Under the pieces are notes generated by a model. It had not been told where the DNA came from and did not search any database. It saw nothing but the letters and a program-made list of their open reading frames with translations. Positions 12,031 through 20,911 of a stretch of 64,000 bases of DNA are shown one piece after another. Each line of letters starts with the position of its first letter. The first letter of the stretch is position 1. A program made the translations under genes and the position numbers. Source of the DNA: Guadua angustifolia (Eukaryota; Streptophyta; Magnoliopsida; Poales; Poaceae); the NCBI GenBank assembly GCA_036346375.1, contig CM070500.1, positions 74,838,525 through 74,902,524 of the forward strand. Reading direction: 5' to 3'.

Positions 12031-12458
12031 TCACCACCGATCTGGCCGCACTACGAAGGATTCCTTCAAACTATCGTGTAAATTTGAAAAGGAAACTATC
12101 GGGGCCGTGTTAGTACAAAAGTCGATGGCAAAAGCGCGTGATATTCTATCTCGGTAGATGACTTTTGGAAGTGAAATCGGTACCCTTATATAGAAAAACT
12201 ATGTTTATCATTATATTTCTTTGCACCAAGTTAAGGCATTACATATTGGCATCAACTTGTATAATAGTATGCAAAACCGATATTATCAAGTATATACTGT
12301 CTGCGCCAATTTTGAGAGGACGACTTGGGAAATGGGCATATGCCTTAACCGAGTTCGATCTGCAATATGAGTTGGCTAAAGCTGTTAAAGGTCAAGCCGT
12401 AGCCGATTTCATTACAGGGCATGATACCATGGCAGGGATAGTCGATGTGGCTCCTTGA
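12031..12458 (+). pseudogene. RNase H of element G, degraded, with connection
   Basis: Follows reverse transcriptase. The final frame (12300-12458) carries the standard end of the gypsy RNase H and its link: GKWAYALTEFDLQYELAKAV then KGQAVADFITGH. The catalytic front part is frame-broken. Confidence 0.7.
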
Positions 12459-12464
12459 CAACTA

Positions 12465-13277
12465 TATTTTGACGGGTTGGTTTGCCGAGAAGGGAGCGGA
12501 ATAGGCGTTGTATTGATTTCGCCAAAAGGGCATAGTGCAGAGTTTGCTTATCGGCTCAAGGGCCGATTCTCTAATAACCAAGCCGAGTATGAAGCGGTAC
12601 TTAAGGGACTCCAATTATTGGAAAGTATCGGAGTGAGTAACGTGGAGGCCTACGGTGATTCATTGCTGGTGATACAACAAATTAAAGGAGAATTTAGATG
12701 TAACGATGAAGCGTTGTCAAAATATCTGGAACATTGCCTTGAAGTTATAGACTCCTTTACATCGTTTCGTATTGGCCATGTGCCTAGAGAAATGAATGAT
12801 AAGGCCAACACGTTAGCTCAAGCGGCGTCAGGCTATAGGAAATACAGCCGACATGAAACGTTTGACGTGGTTGACGAAGCAATACTATGCGTTAACATCA
12901 CCGATTGGAGAACCGAAATAAAAGCCTACTTGATGGACCCATCCAAACCCACCGCCCGCAAGATTCGACAGCAGGCTTTGAAATATGTTATGTTGGAAGG
13001 GGAGCTATACTATCGGACATTAGAAGGATTGCTTCTGCGGTGTTTAGGCGATGAAGAAGCAAAGGTAGCCATGGGTGAGGTTCACGAAGGAATTTGCGGC
13101 GCGCATCAGTCGGCTCATAAAATGAAATGGATCTTAAGACTAAGCAGGGTATTTTTGGCGACGATGTTAGAAGACTACTTCAAGTATTACAAAGGGTGCC
13201 AAAGTTGTCGAAGTTTGGGAATGTGCAACTTGCACCAAACATCGACTTTACATCCGATTATTAGCCGTGGCGTTTAG
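12465..13277 (+). pseudogene. Second (archaeal-type) RNase H plus integrase zinc-binding region of element G
   Basis: Begins with FDG, then GSGIGVVLISPKGHSAEFAY, SNNQAEYEAVLKGLQLLE, AYGDSLLVIQQIKGEF and REMNDKANTLAQ. The acidic residues are in the order expected for an archaeal-type RNase H, the extra domain of Tat-lineage elements. The same frame continues into the integrase N-terminus: an HHCC pattern with His in EVHEGICGAHQSAH and Cys in KGCQSCR. This is the longest intact pol frame (266 residues). Confidence 0.85.
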
Positions 13278-14150
13278 GGATGGGGTATAGACATAATCGG
13301 TCAAATATTCGGCGTTAAGCAAAAGTCACAAGTTTATCCTTGCGACTCTGATTATTTTTGAAGTGGGTGGAAGGCTGCCCGCTTTAAAAAGTCACCGGCG
13401 TGGAGGCTATCGGCTTTGTTAATGAACACATTATCCATCGATTTGGTATTCCTCAGACCATCACGACCGATCAAGGAACTGTGTTTATGTCTAACGATTT
13501 CAAGAACTATGCAGAAGGCCTAGGCATCAAATTACTCAACTCATCGCCGTATTACGCTCAGGCCAACGGACAAGCCGAGTCATCCAACAAAACTTTGATC
13601 AAGTTGATCAAAAGAAAAATTGATGAGAAGCCTCGAACTTGGCACTCCACATTATCGGAATCTCTGTGGGCTTATCGGCTATCGTTTCACGGATCGACTA
13701 AATTATCGCCGTATCGGTTGGTATATGGCCAACAAGCGTGTTGCCGTAGAAATAAATATTGAGTCGATCACGAGTGGCGGCGAGAATAATCTATCGGACC
13801 GGCGAGTCACGGGAACTAATGATGTATAATTTAGATGACTTGACGGAGTTGAGGTGTTTACTTAAATCGGCTTAAAAGAATAAGGAAAAAGTTGCAAGAG
13901 CCTACAACAAAAGGTTGTACCAAAGTCCTTGAGTGAGGCCGATTTAGTTTGGAAAACAATATTGCCGATCGGGTCTAAGGATAATCGATTCGGTAAATGG
14001 TCGCCTACATGGGAAGGACCGTATAAAGTAAATCGGCTTGTCGGTGGAAACGCATATATACTCGAAACACTTGAGGGGCTAATATTACCTAAGGCGATCA
14101 ACGGAAAATATCTAAAGCGGTATTACCCTAGTGTTTGGGTCGGTGCGTGA
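13278..14150 (+). pseudogene. Integrase core and C-terminus of element G
   Basis: The DDE triad is visible in pieces: Asp in GWGIDIIGQ (about 13279-13305), Asp in ITTDQGTVFMSNDF (13400-13762 frame) and Glu in YAQANGQAESSNKTLI. The C-terminal domain is in the 13929-14150 frame, with WSPTWEGPYKVNRLVGGNAY ending at a stop at 14150. Frameshifts lie at about 13300-13400 and 13760-13930. Confidence 0.85.
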
Positions 14151-14249
14151 TTAAGAATACAATGTAAAGAATTTAAAGACAAAATCGGTTAAACAGCCGA
14201 TTAAAGTAAAATAAATACAGTCGGTTAAACAGCCGACTAAGAGTGCATT

Positions 14250-17231
14250 ACAAAGAGTGCAGCAAAAACAGCGTTGTTTTAAACATGCGCCCACACCAAC
14301 AGATTACAAGCCTGACCCGGGGATGCTAGCTCCTAAAGCCGATAATGCCGCAGCAGCTTTAGCCAATGTTTCGGTAACGCCACATATGATATCTTCATCA
14401 GCTTTGGCAGTACCAGGCACTAGAACAATTTTGGCCGACTGTTCCTTCACCTTCGTTACGGCAAGACCAATATCGGTTTCGGCTTTTCAAGGATGTTGAA
14501 ATAGCGAACACCAAGGCAAAGTTGTTCGCAAGGTCTTCTTCTACTTTAGCTAATTCCTCCTCAAGCCGTTTCTTCATCAACTCTAGCCTGCGTGGCGGAC
14601 TTAGCGGCCTTAAGAGTTGAAGAATCTTCGTCATATTTCCTCTTCTTGGCCTTCGCCGGCCACCAACTCATCGGCCGGCGTCGATCGGCTACTGAGCTTC
14701 GTTGAGCTATTACGCCGTTGCCGCTTCAACCTCCGCCTCCTTTCATCTATATGGCGAGGCGTCCAAGATAGCTTTCAAGGCGGTGGCGGAAGGTCGGCCG
14801 ACAATAGCCATCGCATCGTGAATCGGTTGAGCATCGGCCGGGATCTCTGCCCGGTTGAAAATCGCGATCAAAAGCGATTCAATTTCTCCGCATATTCGAA
14901 CTGTTGGACAACCGCAGCAGATGCCTTCTGAGAAACAACAATGATGTTACGAATATCGGTAACATAGTCGTCAGAAGCCATCACTTCCGGGTCCTCTAGC
15001 TCGTCCAGAGAAAAACCGAGCAGATCCGTCGGTCGGCTAGGTCCTCCGTCCGCGAGCTTTCGAGATCACGAGGGGGCGATGGAGGTAAGCGAGCCGTAAT
15101 ACGCCGTCTTTGGAGAGGGCGGTATCAGAGGACTAGCAACAGCGCATCTGAAAATCGGCCGATCGCCATTTGCTTGAGCCGATCTTTGTCGGCTAAAACA
15201 CGAGAATGTATTTAGATCAAGTAACATCTTGGCGTATGGGTATAAAAATTGTGGAAAGGGTTTACCTCCAAAAAGCCGATGCGAGGGAGCTCTCGGCACT
15301 CTGTTCTTTGCGTTTATCGGCGAAATTTGGAGCTTTGGTCGATTTGGGCTTCTCTGCCAAATCAAAAGATGTCATATTAGGATTGGCAGTACAAGACAAA
15401 AAGCGATTATCGGCTAAGAACACTTACTTGAGAGGCGGCCTTTTGCAAGATCCGACAATGATGGGCTCTGGACGCCAAGACTGCCAGAAGAATAACCAGT
15501 CAAACCTGTTGTTTGATGCGGTCTTTTTCTTTTAGGCTCACTAGCCGATGGAACGGCAACGGTCTTGCCAGTTGCAACATCCTGGAAAAAGCAAGACCAA
15601 AAACGGTTAAAAGCATGACCAAAAAACTGATAAAGTATGAAAATCATAAAGAAAAAATAGGCCGATACCTCAATGACTACGGATGAGTTAGTATAACCCG
15701 ATGAATTTGGAAGAATCGAGCTATCTTCACTAGAACTGCTTCATTAGGTACTACCGTCGGCTCATGGAAATCAGGAAGGAACTTCTCTATAATGGCGGCG
15801 ATTATGCGATCCAAGTAAAGAGCCTCCGATATGGGAGCCCACCAAGCGAGAAATTGCTAGCTCGGCGAGAATTCAGGAAAAAGTGCGGCAGGATGAGAAC
15901 GTGAAGCTCATCGGCTAGTTCCAAAATCAATTCTGCTGCTGTTCCATTCGTAACCTTGGCTCTGGGTTCGAGATGACTAAAGAGCGGCAAAGATGGTATC
16001 ACCTGGCCAAAGCCCAATTGGCGAGCATATACTGAAGGGTGATAAAATTCATATGACGGCTGGAAAGTTCTGTTACGAGAATTTAAGCCGACATGAAAGA
16101 TGCAGGGCGAAATGAAAAATCCGATATAGGTCTAGAGTCGATGCTGGCATTGAAGAGCTATCAGCATCCAAGTGAAGAAATGACGGCCATTGAAAATCGG
16201 CCACATTGTCAGTAAGGAAAAATCTTCTTAGCAATCGAAGGTTGTGTTATCGAGATCGAGAAAAATGGCGGTATTTTTTGAAGTCGGCTTGGGTAATTTT
16301 AACATCACCACTAGTACATATCACAAGTCTCTCCCCAAGTGATCGGCTAGCTCTGTATTGAGGCGTGGAGCCTTCTGGGTAGTCTTCAAAAGGAAAGGTT
16401 GTGTCATCCAAGTGCTCTGAGATCAACGATCGGCCAAAGATGCTATAAAGCCACAGTTGGATGAACCACAATGGGCCGCCAACATTGCCGACCACAAACT
16501 GACCAAATCCAGAGAAAAGTCGGCTCCTGATGACGTGCATCATTTGATAGACAGCTCCAAGAAGCATTTTTCCAAGTGCAAGCCGACGGCCGTTCACCAG
16601 CTGCTCTGCCAATACCTAGTACACTTGTGTTAGACCGAGGATCGCCACAGAAGAGAAACCGATCCAGCCACAGGTTCAAAAAAGCTGCATGCTCCTCGTC
16701 CGATACCAGCCCATTCACTTTGTTATTATGCTGAATATATTTTGTCCATCCTTCGCCCTTAGAGCGGATCAACTTGTATTGAGGCTTGCCACTAAAAGCC
16801 GATAATTGGTCACCATCAGGCCTAAGGCAACACAATTCGGCTACGTCTAGAAGTGTCGGGCCGATGGGGCCGGTTCGGAAAAGAAAAGCGTTGAAGGTAC
16901 TTGACCAAAAATAGCATGCCGTGGCCACTAAGGGCTCATTGGCTTCTGGGTTCGCTAAACTCAGGGGGAGACATTCAGATATACCCATTCTTTCCCATTC
17001 CTCTCTTTTTTGAGCCGATACCCTGATGTACCATCTTCTCCACCCTTTTAGAGCTGTTGGCCAGGCTCTAAAGCTTTTTCCCCATTCCGTTATGTTATAA
17101 CCTTTGGCCGATAAAGGGAGTCTAGGAATTTCCTCATTAATAACTGTATCGATAGTGGAATTTCCTATCGGTCCTAGGTAGTATTGATCTTCGCTTTCAG
17201 GAATTGGGATCAGTAGCTGAGAAGGATCCAT
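14250..17231 (-). pseudogene. Antisense plant-mobile-domain (PMD) gene carried by element G
   Basis: Reads opposite to the retrotransposon, between integrase and the 3' LTR. The ATG at 17231 opens MDPSQLLIPIPESEDQYYLG. Residues 45-150 match the plant mobile domain: WGKSFRAWPTALKGWRRWYI, ACYFWSSTFNAFLFRTGPIG, PTLLDVAELCCLRPDG. The domain continues after a one-base shift in the 16612-16247 frame (NGRRLALGKMLLGAVYQ, GGPLWFIQLWLYSIFG). Further downstream come a basic, nuclear-signal-like KRKRP segment (15414-15647 frame) and a coiled-coil-like Lys/Glu-rich stretch (MKKRLEEELAKVEEDLANNF, 14398-14634 frame). A plausible intron is 15668-15582. PMD proteins (MAIN/MAIL family) are host silencing factors, and PMD-like antisense ORFs are known in some plant gypsy elements. 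Its role here is unknown. Confidence 0.75.
15582..15668 (-). other. Candidate intron in the antisense PMD gene
   Basis: On the minus strand a donor GAG|gtatcgg lies at 15669/15668 and an acceptor tttttccag|GATG at 15582/15581. The span is 87 nt and T-rich, matching plant introns. Inferred from sequence only. Confidence 0.5.
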
Positions 17232-17360
17232 TCACCGATTGGGGAAAAGGGGATTGATTCTTTGGTGCGATGAAGACCAAAAGGAAGCCAACCGAAAGAT
17301 GAAAACCGATTGCAGGAATTGTGAAGACTGGAAAGCGTGAAAATGATGAGAGGGGACCCG

Positions 17361-17370
17361 CATATATATA
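17361..17370 (-). promoter_or_regulatory. Candidate TATA box for the antisense PMD gene
   Basis: tatatatatg on the minus strand lies about 130 nt upstream of the ATG at 17231 and just inside the 3' LTR boundary. This suggests a dedicated promoter rather than readthrough from the LTR. Confidence 0.4.
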
Positions 17371-17559
17371 GCACGGTGAAAAGGTGAAAAGGCGGGAAAT
17401 GAATTCGAGGTGACACCTGACATTAAACCGCACTGAGATTTTACGGCGCGACAGTTATTGACGCGGTTCCCTAAATCAATAGTGAACAAGCCGATGGGCA
17501 AAGAAGCCGACGGATGAAAAAGCCGATACATATTTTTGAAAGATAACAAGTTATCTTCC

Positions 17560-17575
17560 AAAAATGGGGGGCATA
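17560..17575 (+). other. Polypurine tract of element G
   Basis: AAAAATGGGGGGCATA immediately precedes the 3' LTR start. This is the expected plus-strand primer of an LTR retrotransposon. Confidence 0.75.
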
Positions 17576-18448
17576 TGTTTGCACCAAAAATTGGCAAGAA
17601 GGGCAAAATTGGCAAAAAAGTATTATAAGCCGATTTGGAATCGGATTGGCTTAAAGAAGCCGATATGTATTCGGATTAAGGGATCGATGGAGTGTAACCG
17701 ATTGAGCTCAAGTATGGATAAACTTGAATCGGTTTTAGAAGTTGCAATGATTTGGAAGATCTCAATCAGTTTTGGAAAATAAGACGGGTTTGGTTAGGAA
17801 TCGCAGCTTTTGGAAACTACTAGAAGAATCGCCAAGAGCAGGAGTTTGAATGCAGTACGAGGCACCTTTTGGAAAGTTTGGATAACGTATGAAAGCTTCG
17901 GATGGCATAAGGATGAAATTTGGAAATAGAAGTCCAATTAGGAAACTATAGCTGATTCGGATTGTATTAACATATTGGATCGGGACTCGGATCGGCTAGC
18001 GGATATATAAGGCGAGCCATGGGTGGATTGATGAGCATCCACAACAATCAACACATCTACCGTTTTTACTTTCGTAGTTCTTAGTCTTTTTAGTATTGTA
18101 ATCTTTCCTCCGTAAGTCGACATCGATCAAATAAAGGCGCATCGCCGATTGTTTGATCGTCATTGGCTTTTCAGTGTCGGTTTATTCGTCTTGTTGCGCA
18201 TCGCCCTTCGTAATTAATCGCCTTTTACCCTCGGATTAGTTTTAATCGACTAATCTAGTTATCTTTCTAATCGGCTTCTGGTGATTCTCGAATTTTAGCC
18301 GATTCGCCCGAGGATCGCTTGATTGAATTTACAACTATTTCCTTTATCGATTGCGAGGTCAAATCGATTGTACGCCTTCAGACACTTGAACCGGTGTTCG
18401 TCCGGTGTGTTGCAACTAAAAATCCTCTTCACGTTTTTGATGTCAACA
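17576..18448 (+). repeat. 3' LTR of element G (873 bp)
   Basis: Starts TGTTTGCACC and ends GTCAACA, matching 6501-7389. It is 16 bp shorter than the 5' copy because of scattered small deletions. Confidence 0.95.
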
Positions 18449-18453
18449 ACACG
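18449..18453 (+). repeat. Right target-site duplication of element G (ACACG)
   Basis: Directly repeats 6496-6500. Confidence 0.95.
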
Positions 18454-18761
18454 CTAAGCCGCCGGGAGGCCAGCCCCTGACGAGCGCGGCTGCTTGTCGG
18501 ACTGTGCATTTGATTACCCAGATAACCTTTTCGATTTGAACTCCGGAGTTATTTTAACATTACTGCCATGATCAGGACATTTCCCAACGTGAGAGAGGAG
18601 GTCACAGCAACGAGCACACAGCGCTCGGGATGGATTAGGTTCGGATACTTTTCTCCAAGGCAGTGACGTTTCCTATAAGTAGGGAGCCTTTCATAGTTTC
18701 ATTAGCCTCTCAGCTTCCACATACCAATTCATCCCTTAATTTGGGGCGAATCCTATTAGCC
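18454..18761 (+). promoter_or_regulatory. Proximal promoter and 5' leader of the pathogen-related gene
   Basis: A TATA-like cctataagtaggg at about 18671-18683 lies 80-90 bp before the ATG at 18762. The upstream edge is element G, so only about 300 bp of native promoter remains next to the gene. Any distal elements must lie within or beyond the retrotransposon. Confidence 0.5.
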
Positions 18762-19813
18762 ATGGCTTCTGCTGAAGCAGGAGGAGATAAGTACCGCTCA
18801 TTCATGTATGGCGAGAGCGAGGAGAACACCGTGTGGAGGCTTGGAGCCCCTCCCAACTATGACATGGTGAACAAGCTCTTCGAGGAAGAGAGGACTAAGG
18901 TACTAAACCCATCCATATCTTACTCCATGGATGCATGCTTTCATGATGCAGCAGTTAGTAGCCCAATCATTCCGTCAGAAGCCAAGGATGCAGATTAGGT
19001 AGTGGATCTCTTTCTCGCACAATAGGTATGGCCCGAGGGGTCTCTGGAAGAGAAGGTACAGCGGCTGCTGAAAACCTGGGAGATGGAGCTTGTCCACAAG
19101 GTGCGTCCTGAGGACCAGAAGTCCGTCCACTCCCAGAAATTTTGCGCAAGCACCAACGGTGAGTCCTGATCGCCGCATACTTGCAGCCATCGATCGGTCG
19201 CATTGAAACAAACGATATACCAAATCACCACTGACAAGTACCGTGCAACGCCGGCAGGGCTGAAGCCTCTGACCCGGAAAGAGGTGATGGCCATCGGAGG
19301 CTACAACGCGTTCTTGATGACCAAGCTGCCGCCGGAGCACCGCATCTACGACCCTGACAAGGAGACGCTCGAGTCCGGCATGTCGACGTTCCTGACGGCG
19401 TTCCCCCGCGGCTTCGCCATCGAGGTGCTTGACGTGTACAGCGGGCCGCCGAGGATCGCCTTCAAGTTCCGGCACTGGGGGTACATGGAGGGGCCGTTCA
19501 AGGAGCACCCTCCTCATGGGCAGCGCATCGAGTTCTTTGGCGTCTGCATCTTCCATGTAAGTTGATGAGTACATTTCTATCTCTGCCTATGGATGTGTTG
19601 CAGAGTTGCTACTGCATACTGTTCAGAGTCCAGACTTGAGTACACTGATAAGATTTGACGCAAACAATGTGACGATAGGTTGATGAGGCGATGAAGGTGG
19701 AGAAGGCAGAGTACTTCTATGAGCGTGGCAATTTCCTCGCGAGCTTCTTGAGCGCGCAGGCTGCTGCCGAGGCAACATCAGGTTCAGGCTGTCCGGTGAT
19801 GACAGGAAACTAA
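18762..19813 (+). CDS. Pathogen-related protein (barley PRP-like), 4 exons, intact
   Basis: Exons 18762-18899, 19026-19158, 19258-19556 and 19679-19813 have GT..AG introns and consistent phases. They encode 234 residues, the usual length for the family. Recognisable blocks are MASAEAGGDKYRSFMYGESE, NTVWRLGAPPNYDMVNKLFE, EGSLEEKVQRLLKTWEMEL, HKVRPEDQKSV, PRGFAIEVLDVYSG, FKFRHWGYMEGPFKEHPPHG, EFFGVCIFH and ERGNFLASFL. These match the grass pathogen-related protein first described as pathogen-induced in barley. The family has an NTF2/SnoaL-like fold; the biochemical role is not established. No signal peptide is seen, so it is probably cytosolic. The start at 18762 is chosen because the family begins MAS..GDKYRSFMYG; the longer upstream frame from 18663 is leader. 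No frameshift or stop is present, and exon GC content is high, unlike the surrounding repeats. Confidence 0.93.
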
Positions 19814-19931
19814 AGCACAATGGAATTCGTACAACATGCCCACCGATATCAACGTATAGAATCACCTCAAGATTTGCATCGGCTTTTATTCCATGTAACA
19901 AAAATATTTAAATAAAGCAGCTTGTTTGTCT

Positions 19932-19939
19932 GGTACAAA
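19932..19939 (+). repeat. Left target-site duplication of the hAT MITE (GGTACAAA)
   Basis: GGTACAAA is repeated at 20472-20479. The 8-bp length is diagnostic of hAT insertions. Confidence 0.92.
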
Positions 19940-20471
19940 TAGAGATGGCAATGGGTACCTGTAACCCGATACCCGATAGGTATTTACTTCATTAGGGTAC
20001 AAATCTGATCCAATAATCATACCCATGGGTACTTTGATGGGAGAAAACCTTCACCCATCGGGTATGATGGATACAGGTACGGGGTACTTTCACCCGTACC
20101 CGTTCACCCGTGGGTATGATCCACCCGCTTCTCGCTTGATGAGGTGAGTGTTATCAAGTTCAACTTGTTTATCATGCATCCATTAAATTTCTTCATTTCT
20201 CCAACACGATACAAGAGTATATAATTATCAACCATTAATGAGAAACATATCATCAAGTTGACATATTAAAAAAATAAAAAAACTTGAATTACCTACTCAT
20301 TAATACGGATACGGGTTACCCGTCGGCTCCCGTTACCCACACGGATATGGGTACGGGTAAATTTTGTAACCGCCGCATGCGGATATGGGTATTATAGCGG
20401 GTGAATTTTATTAACACGAGTACGGATACAAAGTAGTGATACCCGCCGAGTATATACCGTTGCCATCTCTA
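19940..20471. mobile_element. hAT-type MITE, 532 bp
   Basis: Terminal inverted repeats TAGAGATGGCAATGG and, on the opposite strand, TAGAGATGGCAACGG are flanked by an exact 8-bp TSD. The interior holds no gene. It is full of GGGTACGGGTA/TACCCGTACCC-like units on both strands, so it can fold extensively. It lies about 120 bp downstream of the pathogen-related gene stop codon. Confidence 0.92.
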
Positions 20472-20911
20472 GGTACAAACGCCACTTTTGGGGTAGGTGT
20501 TAAGAAAGCTCCCACTTGACTTCCAGGCAGAACAAAATTTCGGAAGAACTACATGACACAGCTTAATCATCAATCAGAATTCAATGAACAAAGCTCAGCC
20601 TTCTTATTTTAGAGCAAAATATCATCTTCCTCCATTGTTGCGAGGTGCATTTATCCGATTGTCACCAGACTTTATTAGAGCACTACGAGCAAGATAAGCT
20701 GCCCATAACTATGCTCGCTCGCTCGCTCTTATTCAGAGTTCGAAGGCATAAACTGTGTATTACGAGACCCTAACATGCCCCACGTCCTTGTCCTAGTGGC
20801 TCCTGTGTTAAGACGACAGGCAGATTATGCTTAAATGACAAACACGAGCTTCAGAAGCATTACAAGCCAGGTAAGCTGAGAGGCAGGGAGAGTAGCTTAC
20901 GTGTAGTATCT
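20472..20911 (-). other. Intergenic space and probable 3' UTR of the isocitrate dehydrogenase gene
   Basis: No gene is seen. The part adjoining 20912 lies directly after the minus-strand stop codon, so it should contain the 3' UTR. A short GCTC tandem (gctcgctcgctcgctc) is at about 20714-20728. Confidence 0.5.

Larger units (their letters stand above)
6501..18448 (+). mobile_element. Ty3/gypsy LTR retrotransposon G (Tat-type), full-length but degenerate
   Basis: An 11.9-kb element bounded by TG..CA LTRs and a 5-bp TSD. Order on the plus strand: 5' LTR, primer-binding site, degraded gag, aspartic protease, reverse transcriptase, RNase H, second RNase H-like domain, integrase, about 3 kb of antisense sequence with a plant mobile domain, polypurine tract, 3' LTR. 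Integrase after RNase H defines Ty3/gypsy. The doubled RNase H and an extra ORF between integrase and the 3' LTR are known marks of the Tat lineage. Frameshifts and stops in pol show that it is not autonomous. It sits about 300 bp upstream of the pathogen-related gene. The hexamer ATCGGC/GCCGAT is conspicuously frequent throughout. Confidence 0.93.

Noticed and set aside
10250..14150. Endogenous pararetrovirus origin for the reverse transcriptase region
   Set aside because: Integrase, two LTRs, primer-binding site, polypurine tract and a 5-bp TSD identify a Ty3/gypsy LTR retrotransposon; no movement or coat protein region is seen.
18975..19574. 199-codon minus-strand frame
   Set aside because: Antisense shadow of exons 2 and 3 of the pathogen-related gene, which has conserved motifs and splice sites on the plus strand.
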